Source: a virus
Strand: one strand, 5' to 3'
Length of the DNA stretch: 31,336 nt
Virus record (IMG/VR): IMGVR_UViG_3300032954_000054
Coordinates: 1 to 31,336 of that record
Position 1 is the stretch's first letter, and every line of letters begins with the position of its first letter. A program made the position numbers and the translations under genes. Of the stretch, positions 22,038-29,248 are shown piece by piece. The notes below the pieces were generated by a model. That model made no database searches and was not told the DNA's origin. It worked only from the letters and a program-made list of their open reading frames with translations.

Positions 22038-22854
22038 CCGATATCCAATTTGTTACTCCGCACTTCTGCGGGGGAACACCGCTTCGGATGTTCCTCTTAC
22101 GATTTATGTTCTCGTAAGTTCAGACTGTAGCATCGCTCTTTTTGAGCGTCCCCTCACTCAGTCGTTCAGGCTGCGATAAATGCTTTTTACTTTGCAAGTT
22201 AGTATGAAAAGAAAGACGTATATCCTTTTTCAAGTCCATGATTTTCTGCATCATTTCTTCGCGGAGAGCGATTTCGTGGTCGCTTACCATGAGTGGATTG
22301 AGTTGACCAAGTGCGTTTCTATTTCCCGTAAGACGTTCCTTATTTCCATTTGTCAGACGTTCTTGGAAACGAATTGCTATCTGTGCTTGTTCGCGTTTGT
22401 ACACAAGAAACGGCTCTATCTTTTTCAAGAGGTCGCCAGCTTTCTTTGCTCGTAGAGTCCATTCATGGATGAAGTTTCCTTGCCTCCGATGATGGTCAAA
22501 ATGAGCATGTACACTTCCACCGAAGTTCCCAAAGAGCCAATCCATTATCCTCCCATCCTTTTGAGTGATGATGATGGATACGTTATGGCCTTTGTAACGA
22601 GGGTTACGTTCTTTTCCGGTATTGTGCCGTATGGAAATACAGCCATCACCATCAAGAAGTCCTGCAAGATATGCGTACTTGGCCTGATTATCTTTCTTCA
22701 TGCAACCAATGTTATCAGTTGCATACTAACCTGTCAAAGAGCTTTTAGCTTGCCGGGAGTTCCCAATTTCAGGGTTCTCCGTATCAGAGGGGATTTTTCG
22801 ATTTACGCCAGTATCAAGTCTTTTACTTGAATGGGCGATAGCTGAGCCGACAAT
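22038..22854 (-). mobile_element. Group I intron with homing endonuclease inside the major capsid gene
   Basis: Core helices can be traced on the minus strand. P1: exon GAGU (22858-22855) with GCUC (22847-22844), ending in a U-G pair. P3: UCCCCUC (22793-22787) with GAGGGGA (22155-22149), 7 bp. P4: CGGAG (22781-22777) with CUCCCG (22759-22754). P5: CCC/GGG (22774-22762). P7: GACU (22163-22160) with AGUC (22126-22123). P8: CGCUC/GAGCG (22148-22134). P9-type hairpins lie at 22118-22096, 22094-22073 and 22071-22058. The last base is G. The 5' site could instead follow 22852 or 22840. Splicing restores one capsid frame of 344 codons including stop. Confidence 0.85.
22120..22701 (-). CDS. LAGLIDADG homing endonuclease encoded in the intron, 193 aa
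   Basis: It carries one LAGLIDADG motif, LAGLLDGDG at residues 12-20, preceded by the usual KYAY helix and followed by CISI. Single-motif members of about 160-200 residues act as homodimers that cut an intronless allele and drive intron spread; some also help splicing. The two conserved acidic residues (Asp17 and Asp19) are present. The gene starts inside the P6-side loop. Its last dozen codons overlap the P7, P3 and P8 strands, ending in a TGA just after the P7 AGUC. It is intact, so the element may still be mobile. Confidence 0.9.
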   Translation of the reverse strand: MKKDNQAKYAYLAGLLDGDGCISIRHNTGKERNPRYKGHNVSIIITQKDGRIMDWLFGNFGGSVHAHFDHHRRQGNFIHEWTLRAKKAGDLLKKIEPFLVYKREQAQIAIRFQERLTNGNKERLTGNRNALGQLNPLMVSDHEIALREEMMQKIMDLKKDIRLSFHTNLQSKKHLSQPERLSEGTLKKSDATV

Positions 22855-23228
22855 ACTCTATCGGCTGCATCCTGAGCGCGGTCTTCCATCATCGCCTTCA
22901 TGAGGTCAAGCACCTTCTCCTGGGTCTTGTTGACCGAGAGGTCGGAGCCTGCGAGGGCAATGTTGGTCGCTACAAACGACGGGTAATAGACACCGTTTAC
23001 GAACTGCGGGAGCTGCGTAATCGGGAGCACGTCAAAACCAGAGAATGCGACCGAAGCCACGCCCTTCTGGTACTTGAACGGCTGGAGCACCTGGGAACCC
23101 TTGAAGGTACGAGAGTTCCGCAGGAGTTCCCCGAAGAAGAAGTTGTCACGGAGGACGATATCCATGAAGCTCGGAGTGAGGTACTGGTTAGTCGTCGCCG
23201 TTACAAAACTATTGGGTTGATTTCCCAT
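22855..23228 (-). CDS. Major capsid protein, exon 1 (N-terminal third)
   Basis: The exon starts MGNQPNSFVTATTNQYLTPS and covers the N-arm and first part of the HK97 fold (DIVLRDNFFFGELLRNSRTF; FSGFDVLPITQLPQFVNGVY). Unspliced, the frame would continue about 17 codons (SAQLSPIQVKDLILA) to a TAA at 22803; those codons belong to the intron. The truncated product would lack most of the capsid core, so splicing is needed for infectivity. It follows the scaffold gene after a 28-nt gap with no Shine-Dalgarno sequence. Confidence 0.85.
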
Positions 23229-23256
23229 GCTAGTAATTTACTAAGCTGATAAGTTT

Positions 23257-24057
23257 TTAATTTGAGCCGCGAATCTTATCCCACCACTTACCGCGATTAA
23301 GGTTATCGAAGGTCATAGGTTTGAGGTTGGTTCCTTCAGGAATGGGCTTCACTGAGCGCGTCATGCCGCGAGAGGAAATTGCCGCCTTGCGTTCCACTTG
23401 AGCAGGCGGGGCTTTTTGTGTCTGTTGGAACAGACGCCACGCCGTGTTCATGTTGGGAAGCTCGTCGGAGTCCTCAGGGGCGATGGATTCAACGAAGTCG
23501 AGGAATTTGTTGCGAGTGGCGGTATCTTCGGTCAGGTCTACGCCGTATCGGTCTTCGATGGCTTCAAGCCGGTCCTGGATGTTATCGGCCATTGCATTGA
23601 CTTCGCCTTCTCCTTCCGCCTGGGCGTTTTTCCATTCTTCTCTGGCTTCCTGTCGGGCGCGTTCTGCGGCCTTATTCAGGAGGCTGTTGAATATCTGGGT
23701 TGCCTCTTCAGGGTCTTTTGTTTCGGTGAGCAGTCTCTTGATGTCGGGGTCTACTTCTACTTTATTTTGCGTAGCAAGTGCTTTGACCTGTTCTTCGAGC
23801 CTGATTCTCGCCTCACGTTCCTCCTGAAGTTGCTGTAGGGCATATTGCGTCTGCTTTTCAGCGCGACGTTCGCTCCTAAGAGGTTTTTTGCGTTCACTCT
23901 CAATAGGCTCTTCTTTTGGTTCCTCTTTCACCTCTTCAACTGGCTCAGGAGTCTTGTCCTTTTCAGGCGCGGCCTCCTTGAACATATCGAAGTTCTCACC
24001 TTCTGCTTCCTTCTCGCTCGGTAGATTGGCGAAGAAGTCTTCTGCTGCTTTGTTCAT
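23257..24057 (-). CDS. Capsid scaffolding protein, 266 aa
   Basis: The protein is highly charged and mostly helical, with a Glu/Lys/Pro-rich N-terminal third (PEPVEEVKEEPKEEPIE), a coiled-coil middle (LQQLQEEREARIRLEEQVKAL) and a basic C terminus (RGKWWDKIRGSN), which in scaffolds usually contacts the capsid protein. Position directly upstream of the capsid gene and after the portal is the standard scaffold location. It would shape the procapsid and leave before DNA packaging. Assignment rests on composition and synteny, not on a specific motif. Confidence 0.75.
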   Translation of the reverse strand: MNKAAEDFFANLPSEKEAEGENFDMFKEAAPEKDKTPEPVEEVKEEPKEEPIESERKKPLRSERRAEKQTQYALQQLQEEREARIRLEEQVKALATQNKVEVDPDIKRLLTETKDPEEATQIFNSLLNKAAERARQEAREEWKNAQAEGEGEVNAMADNIQDRLEAIEDRYGVDLTEDTATRNKFLDFVESIAPEDSDELPNMNTAWRLFQQTQKAPPAQVERKAAISSRGMTRSVKPIPEGTNLKPMTFDNLNRGKWWDKIRGSN

Positions 24058-24161
24058 AACCTTTGTGTGTTAACCGTATTTCAGGTGCTTGGAGCTGGAT
24101 TGGATACCGCCCCTTAATAATTGCTTCGTGTTTACCCACTGAAGCGTCTCACAACAAGTGG

Positions 24162-24191
24162 AGTCTCCTTCTTCGACCCGTACTGGAGACT
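24162..24191. other. Inverted repeat in the 143-nt gap before the scaffold gene
   Basis: AGTCTCC (24162-24168) and GGAGACT (24185-24191) form a 7-bp stem with a 16-nt loop. No U-run follows on either strand. The rest of the gap (24058-24200) has no credible gene. It could be a partial terminator or an RNA-stabilising element between the small-gene cluster and the scaffold/capsid genes. Confidence 0.35.
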
Positions 24192-24200
24192 TAAACGGGG

Positions 24201-24362
24201 TTATTTCTTAGGTTTTACACGAATATCATCTCCGGCCTTGTAATCGGGATGATGAGAATATCCGCTGTATTTTCCTTCAGTCCCACGGATGAGAGAACGA
24301 TAAACATTTGGTTTCTTCCCCATCTTTTTACTCTTCTCTATCGCTTTGTGTCTCTTTTCCAT
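24201..24362 (-). CDS. Small Lys-rich protein, 53 aa
   Basis: The frame encodes MEKRHKAIEKSKKMGKKPNV and a tail (YKAGDDIRVKPKK). The product is strongly basic and probably nucleic-acid binding or capsid-associated. It lies in a run of five small genes between portal and scaffold. No family recognised. Confidence 0.5.
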   Translation of the reverse strand: MEKRHKAIEKSKKMGKKPNVYRSLIRGTEGKYSGYSHHPDYKAGDDIRVKPKK

Positions 24363-24386
24363 GGTTATTTCTTTGATTTGCTTCGT

Positions 24387-24605
24387 TTATTCATATTTAT
24401 TTCTTGCTTTTAACATCGCGTTATGCCTAAGTTCTCCTCTACGGAATGATTTTCCTTCTTCACGAGTTGCTTTCCTAAAGCCTCCGCCTTCCTTTGGCTT
24501 GAATAGGTGAATCTTATCTTCTTTCTTACTATGGCGATGAATTGATTTATCCTTCGCAGATTTTATGAACCTTGTAGGTTCTACATTTGAGGGTAAATGT
24601 GGCAT
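24387..24605 (-). CDS. Small basic protein, 72 aa
   Basis: This 72-residue, very basic and largely hydrophilic protein (MPHLPSNVEPTRFIKSAKDK..., GGGFRKATREEGKSFRRGEL) has no membrane span or metal site. It starts 2 nt after the preceding gene's stop without a ribosome binding site, so translation probably depends on re-initiation. Function unknown. Confidence 0.5.
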   Translation of the reverse strand: MPHLPSNVEPTRFIKSAKDKSIHRHSKKEDKIHLFKPKEGGGFRKATREEGKSFRRGELRHNAMLKARNKYE

Positions 24606-24607
24606 AA

Positions 24608-24760
24608 CTATTTCTTTGCTTTGCTAATGGCCGCCTTCCGTTTCTCCGATAAAGCGATGGCGATGGCCTGCTTGCGGTTCTTGACGGTCGGGCCGGACTT
24701 TGAGCCAGAGTGAAGTTCCCCTTCCTTGAACTCGTGCATGACCTTTTTGACCTTGTCCAT
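24608..24760 (-). CDS. DUF6496-like small phage protein, 50 aa
   Basis: The product (MDKVKKVMHEFKEGELHSGS, then GPTVKNRKQAIAIALSEKRKAA) carries the LHSGS...KNRKQAIAIALSE signature that I recognise as the small phage protein family DUF6496. Its role is unknown, but it is common between packaging and head genes. It starts 1 nt after the upstream stop. Confidence 0.7.
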   Translation of the reverse strand: MDKVKKVMHEFKEGELHSGSKSGPTVKNRKQAIAIALSEKRKAAISKAKK

Positions 24761-24761
24761 A

Positions 24762-24923
24762 CTATTTCTTCTTAGCCTTCTTAATCGCGCCGGAGCGGAT
24801 ATCGCCCTTAATCTGCTTCATATTCGCGTGGTGCGCCCTAGATTCCTCTCGACCTTTCAGGGTATGGGTGTACTTCTTGGCGAACTCATTGGTCTTCCAC
24901 TTGGAGGGTTTGATGTCGTTCAT
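24762..24923 (-). CDS. Small Lys-rich protein, 53 aa
   Basis: The start at 24923 is 2 nt after the upstream TAA; an in-frame extension to 24956 would overlap that gene and is less likely. The product MNDIKPSKWKTNEFAKKYTH and onward ends KGDIRSGAIKKAKKK, basic and helical, perhaps DNA or capsid binding. No family recognised. Confidence 0.5.
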   Translation of the reverse strand: MNDIKPSKWKTNEFAKKYTHTLKGREESRAHHANMKQIKGDIRSGAIKKAKKK

Positions 24924-24925
24924 AC

Positions 24926-25048
24926 TTAGTGTTTTACGCCGTGCATCTTGCGGCACTTCTCAATGGCCTTGGAACGCTTCTTGGCGTCTTTGACCTTCTC
25001 TTTCATGCCGTGTTCTTCTTCAAAAGACATATTATTTCTTCTAGTCAT
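24926..25048 (-). CDS. Small basic protein, 40 aa
   Basis: A 40-codon frame starts 3 nt after the portal stop. The product MTRRNNMSFEEEHGMKEKVK and onward contains KDAKKRSKAIEKCRKMHG. An internal ATG at 25030 would give 34 aa. Tight spacing on both sides supports it. Confidence 0.45.
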   Translation of the reverse strand: MTRRNNMSFEEEHGMKEKVKDAKKRSKAIEKCRKMHGVKH

Positions 25049-25051
25049 AAG

Positions 25052-26896
25052 TTATTTAGGTAATGAAGGAGTGTTAATGGGAACCTGACTGAGGGATGCA
25101 CTTGCCGGAGGCGCACCCGTCGTCGCTATGTCAGGCGAGGGGACGGCCACGTTCGGCCCTGGCTCACCAGGAGGCGCACCACCTGGCTGAGGGGCACCCT
25201 GGAGCATCTGGGAAAGTTCAGGGAAGTTTGACTGTATGTACTGCGGAAGTGCGTTCTTAAAGAGGATACCGCCTTCAATCGTGCTTTCTACGTCAGGAAT
25301 ATCCATGAGGGTGAGAACGGTCTTTGGGTCTATCGGTAGTCCTGCTTCGTAGAGGGCAAGAGCTTGATTTGCCTCGGTAATCGGGTCTTTCGGCTGAGTA
25401 GAATCTGGGGCCGCCATGACCACGAGACGGCGAGTAAAGGCTTCTGCGGAGAGTGCTGCCTGCTCAACAGACTGCAATTTACCCATAACTGCTGCCATAT
25501 GGTTCTCGGTGTAGTAGACGTGCATGAGCTGTACCCACCAGTTGAAGGTTGCGGAAGCGACTTGGTTCAGGGAATCGCCAATCGTCCCGCCGATGCGGTC
25601 TGCGGAACGTTGCTGGTTCAATATCATCCCGCGAGCCGTGGTCTCTTCATTCTGCTGAATTGCTGTAGTGCCGAGAGTGCCGTAGATAGAGCGGAGGCGT
25701 TCAATACGGCCGTCCTGTTCTTTGAAAAAGGCTTCGGGAATCGAAGGGGCTTCCATACGACGGACGGAATTTGCAACGGGTTCAAGTACGCCTGTTCCAT
25801 CCTCAATACCCTGCATTGCTTGGGTAGCCTTCTGTTCGTCATACCCGGCTCCGAGGTTAAATACGAGGCCATTATTGGCCTTCCTCAGGTTCGAGGCCAT
25901 CTGCTTACTGCGCTCGGTAATGTAGTCCTGGTTCCTTTGATTCTGCTCTATAAGCGTCGTTTCATCGTCCGGCTGTTCCTGGAATGAATAGACCGAGAGG
26001 AAGGTATAGGGCTTCTTTGGGCGCGCAAAATGGTTCTTCCCTTCCTTCAGCACCATCTCCACCATATCTCCGCTATCCTCGGGGATTTTTCTCGGATAAT
26101 TAAAGTGCGGGTTCCTAGACTTATCGAGGACATTCTTTTTGTACGTGGTGAACGTGTAGTCATCCGTCCACCATTCAGTCCAAGTGATAGAGGTTCCCAT
26201 CTTGTACTCCACGCTTTCGCTGATAAATTGCTCGTGGTCAGGGCACATTTCGGCCAAAACAGAGGCCGGGGCAGTAATCTTTTCCCCTATCCAGCCCACG
26301 AAGTCTCCGTATTCATCTACATACCCCGCTGGGTCAAGAAGGAAATTCTGGCGATTCCGCACTTCTGTTGAAATCTCATGGATGGAGTTGTCGTACCCGT
26401 GCTTCAGGATGCCGAGGAAGTAGATATTCCAGTGGCGCACCATCATCTTCATCTTCTGCCGAAGCACGAGAGAATCGGCCAAATGAACGAGCATCGTGCG
26501 GACTGAGGTTGCCTCTTCATTCCCGGCATCCGTGTTGTCCGCATACACCACAGGGTCCGGGTTTCGGGCGAGAGCTTGCGCCAAGAAGGTCTCGGTGGCC
26601 TCAAAGATTATGTTGTCGGGGACGCTTGCCCCATCGAGGGCATTTTCCTGTTGTCCCTGGCGGCCGAGATAATAGAGCTTATTGGTCTTACGGCGTTTCT
26701 GTAGCTTGCCGTCGTATGCCTTAAATTGTCGTTCCCAGAGGTCAGCGAGCGCAATAAGCTCGCTGTTAGTCATATTCAACTCCAGCTCATCCTCTGGTTC
26801 GGTGCGGTCGTTGTCTGTTCCTTCTACACGATTAGTACGCCCAGAAACTAACTGGGCGGGGCCGAGGACATTGAGCTGGTCGCCGCGTAGAGCCAT
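25052..26896 (-). CDS. Portal protein, 614 aa
   Basis: This is the dodecameric portal through which DNA is packaged and ejected. Size, location just downstream of the large terminase (with one small gene between) and sequence character fit: an acidic N terminus (EPEDELELNMTNSELIALAD), the early LYYLGRQGQQENALDG...PDNIIFEATETFLAQAL segment typical of portals, a beta/helix central region (WWTDDYTFTTYKK), a long helical stem with GMILNQQRSADRIGG, and a Pro/Gly-rich flexible C terminus. The start is ATG at 26896 after a strong hairpin. A P22/T7-like class would agree with the short tail, though I cannot be specific. Confidence 0.85.
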   Translation of the reverse strand: MALRGDQLNVLGPAQLVSGRTNRVEGTDNDRTEPEDELELNMTNSELIALADLWERQFKAYDGKLQKRRKTNKLYYLGRQGQQENALDGASVPDNIIFEATETFLAQALARNPDPVVYADNTDAGNEEATSVRTMLVHLADSLVLRQKMKMMVRHWNIYFLGILKHGYDNSIHEISTEVRNRQNFLLDPAGYVDEYGDFVGWIGEKITAPASVLAEMCPDHEQFISESVEYKMGTSITWTEWWTDDYTFTTYKKNVLDKSRNPHFNYPRKIPEDSGDMVEMVLKEGKNHFARPKKPYTFLSVYSFQEQPDDETTLIEQNQRNQDYITERSKQMASNLRKANNGLVFNLGAGYDEQKATQAMQGIEDGTGVLEPVANSVRRMEAPSIPEAFFKEQDGRIERLRSIYGTLGTTAIQQNEETTARGMILNQQRSADRIGGTIGDSLNQVASATFNWWVQLMHVYYTENHMAAVMGKLQSVEQAALSAEAFTRRLVVMAAPDSTQPKDPITEANQALALYEAGLPIDPKTVLTLMDIPDVESTIEGGILFKNALPQYIQSNFPELSQMLQGAPQPGGAPPGEPGPNVAVPSPDIATTGAPPASASLSQVPINTPSLPK

Positions 26897-26912
26897 TTGT
26901 ATAAAAGTAAAT

Positions 26913-26942
26913 GGCGGTCTTCCCGTGGTTGGGAAGACCGCC
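26913..26942. terminator. Perfect 12-bp hairpin in front of the portal gene
   Basis: GGCGGTCTTCCC (26913-26924) pairs with GGGAAGACCGCC (26931-26942) around a 6-nt loop. Reading minus (toward portal), the stem is followed by ATTTACTTTTATACAA, a weak tail. Reading plus, it is followed by CTTGTTTTGTTG, but no plus-strand gene lies upstream. It probably acts on the late mRNA as a partial terminator, a processing site or a 5' stabiliser of the portal message. Confidence 0.5.
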
Positions 26943-26974
26943 CTTGTTTTGTTGTTAGGCGGAGAACAGAGTAT

Positions 26975-27187
26975 TTATATCACAATAGTCAAGTCATTAC
27001 CTCCTTTCGGGGTGTGCATAACTTCTCCGTAAGTGAATGAACGAACCTCTACGGTCGTCGGTTCTCCTTGTGCATCGAAGTGGATGGTCGCGCTTCCTTT
27101 GCGTAAGTGCCATGCTCTGGCCATCGTAAGGAGCTTGAACGCCTTTGCTTGCCTGGCAAGAATTACCTCCTTAGGTTCAATTACCAT
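26975..27187 (-). CDS. Small protein between terminase and portal, 70 aa
   Basis: This 70-residue protein has a basic helical first half (VILARQAKAFKLLTMARAWH) and a beta-strand second half (ATIHFDAQGEPTTVEVRSFT). Its ATG overlaps the terminase stop by 11 nt. No known family; the position suggests a packaging or connector accessory role. Confidence 0.6.
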   Translation of the reverse strand: MVIEPKEVILARQAKAFKLLTMARAWHLRKGSATIHFDAQGEPTTVEVRSFTYGEVMHTPKGGNDLTIVI

Positions 27188-28805
27188 ATTTCTTATATCG
27201 TAGCAGGTCTGCGCCGGTAATTCGGTTTATATCAAGGCCTTGTGGGATACCGAGGTTGAAGGTGTTTGAGCCTATGACTTCAGGTAAGCCTCCGAATCGG
27301 TCATACCCAGCAAGGGCGAATACCATAGCGTGAGCTAGGTGGTCTGGTGCCCCTTGGTTCTTCTCCCACTTGTACTCTATGCCGTAGGGAGTTTCTTCCT
27401 TCTTTCTAATCATGTTGGCGAAGTGCCGGGCAAGGATTTTAGCCTCTTCTCGCGTCCCATTGAGCTTGTATCTATCACCCTCTTTCAACTGTTCCACGAC
27501 CATGGTAATCATGCGGTTGCGGTCGATGATGACCGAACCTAGTTCCTCATTCTCGCCCCACTTAATCATCTGCTGGGTCTTGCGGTCTTTGCGATAGAAG
27601 GCCATATATACCCGACCTGGATACTTCGCTTGAAGTTGTCTCGGCCCTGTATTATCTCCGTGCCCATCCATAACCATGATGCTCTTAGGCCAACGCTGTA
27701 GGAACCCTTCAAGGGCCTTATAGGGGTCGTAGTCTGCTCGTGGGAGGTCGCATTTGTTCCAATGGAATACCCCGTCTTTATTCATCATCACATACCAGAT
27801 AGGGAGGCCAGTATCTACTCCGATGATTACCCTGTCCTCCTGAGAGTTGAAGTCGCTGGATACGTTTTGGAGGACTTGAGCTTCAGTGATGATGTCCTCG
27901 GAATCCGCGTAAGGAAGCCCTAGGACATAGTTCGTGAAGTATTGCTTGGTCTTATTCTGGTCTTCGTAGGCTTCTATGATTTTGGAGGCAGGAATCCAAG
28001 GGCACATTAACTGGCTGATGTGGTAGCCCGAGAATTGCCCGTCGCTAGTAGATTTCCACTCACCTTGAATCCTATCCTGTTCACTAATTTCTCCGCGACA
28101 ATATCGGCAAACATAAATTCCACGTCCTGTATCCACACTATCTGGCCAAACAAGTTCTTGCTGTTTGCCACATTCTCCGCAGGTGACGAACCACTCCTTC
28201 TTGTCGCTTTGCTGCCAGTAGATGTCAACCCCGTGTCCTGCGACTGAGGGGTGGCTGAAGTACCATCGCATTCCGTCTGCTTTTGCTTGGAGGCGTGTTT
28301 CATATTGTGTGATTATAGCTCCATCGGAGGCATCTACCTCGTCATGGATGTTTAAGTCCGAAGGCACCATCATCGCTTGTTTCGCAGAGAAAGTGCCTCG
28401 GAATCGGATAAGTCCCCCGCCCACCTGCTTGTGGTCCATCGTGTCGTTCTCGCTTACTAACTGCCGTAGTTCAGGGTTCTGGGCGATGATTCTATTGAAT
28501 CCAGAACCCACCATCTCATACATGTCTGAGGCAGTAGGGAGGGTATAGATTATCTGCTTGTTGAGGTGGGAGGCTACCCAAAGAGCCTTTAGAACATTCA
28601 TTACCGTTGCCCCGACTTGCGGGGGCTTGAGGATTATTTGAAGTGGGGAAAGGTCATTATAGATATCCAGCATGAACCTGTGGTTCTTGAATTCAAGCGG
28701 AGCGCCGGATTCATTTACCATTCCCTCTACCCAAAGAGAGGGCTTTAGTTCTATTGCGGCCCGGATATCATCCAGACTTGGCTTTTTGTAGTTTTTCAAG
28801 GTCAT
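27177..28805 (-). CDS. terL: Terminase large subunit, lambda gpA-like, 542 aa
   Basis: This is the DNA-packaging motor ATPase and nuclease. The Walker A-like motif is KPPQVGATV (60-68), with the lysine first, as in lambda gpA's KSARVGYSK; Walker B is IHDEVD (153-158). A zinc finger follows (Cys209, Cys212, Cys233, Cys236), then GEWKSTSDGQFSGYHISQLM, typical of the gpA family. Nuclease acidic residues are likely Asp331 (IIGVDTG), Asp380 (MVMDGHGD) and Asp488 (GAPDHLAHAM). I choose ATG 28805; an in-frame TTG at 28835 is possible. It overlaps the small-subunit gene. The gpA type usually cuts at cos-like sites, but cohesive ends are not visible here. Confidence 0.9.
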   Translation of the reverse strand: MTLKNYKKPSLDDIRAAIELKPSLWVEGMVNESGAPLEFKNHRFMLDIYNDLSPLQIILKPPQVGATVMNVLKALWVASHLNKQIIYTLPTASDMYEMVGSGFNRIIAQNPELRQLVSENDTMDHKQVGGGLIRFRGTFSAKQAMMVPSDLNIHDEVDASDGAIITQYETRLQAKADGMRWYFSHPSVAGHGVDIYWQQSDKKEWFVTCGECGKQQELVWPDSVDTGRGIYVCRYCRGEISEQDRIQGEWKSTSDGQFSGYHISQLMCPWIPASKIIEAYEDQNKTKQYFTNYVLGLPYADSEDIITEAQVLQNVSSDFNSQEDRVIIGVDTGLPIWYVMMNKDGVFHWNKCDLPRADYDPYKALEGFLQRWPKSIMVMDGHGDNTGPRQLQAKYPGRVYMAFYRKDRKTQQMIKWGENEELGSVIIDRNRMITMVVEQLKEGDRYKLNGTREEAKILARHFANMIRKKEETPYGIEYKWEKNQGAPDHLAHAMVFALAGYDRFGGLPEVIGSNTFNLGIPQGLDINRITGADLLRYKKYGN

Positions 28806-29085
28806 CAGCGAGTTTCTGCGCCTCAGGGTCGTCAAGACGATACTTCTTCACCTGAGTGGTTTCAGTCTTAGAGTCAGGATTCCCCTCGGCCATCTTCCAT
28901 ATTTCGAGCTTTGGAAGGCCGTCAAGAAAATCCTGGCGTTCCTCATCCGTCATTGCCGCCAGATATTCTCGTGAATATTCTTTGAGGGTCTTCCCCTTAG
29001 GTCGGCCTGCAGGATTACCACTCTGGCCTTTCTTCCATAGCCAAGGTCTGTTATTTGACTGATTATCAGTTTCCTTTTCCTCCAT
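28768..29085 (-). CDS. terS: Terminase small subunit candidate (DUF5681-type), 105 aa
   Basis: The N terminus has KKGQSGNPAGRPKGK, the signature of DUF5681 proteins often found at the terminase small-subunit position; the following helices (EYSREYLAAMTDEERQDFLD) and a charged C-terminal coiled coil (LADDLEKLQKA) fit a DNA-recognition and oligomerisation layout. It overlaps the large subunit start by 38 nt and the upstream zinc-ribbon gene by 20 nt. It would recognise the phage DNA and regulate the motor. Assignment rests on synteny and motif. Confidence 0.75.
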   Translation of the reverse strand: MEEKETDNQSNNRPWLWKKGQSGNPAGRPKGKTLKEYSREYLAAMTDEERQDFLDGLPKLEIWKMAEGNPDSKTETTQVKKYRLDDPEAQKLADDLEKLQKAKSG

Positions 29086-29245
29086 CTTTCATTGAGACGA
29101 ATAGTCGCTTTAGTATATTCCCGCACTTCCCGCAAATCGCAAGCTCGCTCTTCACCTTTCCTCCTATAGGATGGGTGTACCATCTCTTTTTTATAAGGAA
29201 CCAGAGTCTTTTTCTATCGCATTTTTCGCAGGGTTTTATAAGCAT
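29066..29245 (-). CDS. Small zinc-ribbon protein, 59 aa
   Basis: Two CxxC knuckles (PCEKCD at residues 5-10 and ICGKCG at 37-42) flank a basic segment (RKRLWFLIKKRWYTHPIGGK), giving a four-cysteine zinc ribbon of the nucleic-acid-binding kind. It starts 3 nt after the GroEL stop and overlaps the small terminase start. It might assist DNA recognition in packaging or act as a late regulator; no family match. Confidence 0.6.
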   Translation of the reverse strand: MLIKPCEKCDRKRLWFLIKKRWYTHPIGGKVKSELAICGKCGNILKRLFVSMKDGGKGN

Positions 29246-29248
29246 GGG

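Noticed and set aside
22465-22830. Plus-strand frame antisense to the endonuclease and intron
   Set aside because: It runs across the intron's 5' core and endonuclease; no start signals, and the minus strand has a clear LAGLIDADG protein.
21380-23228. Two separate capsid genes, or a capsid gene broken by frameshifts with an inserted selfish gene only
   Set aside because: The intervening sequence contains matching group I core helices and the exons join in frame at bases that satisfy the U and G splice rules, which a simple insertion would not provide.
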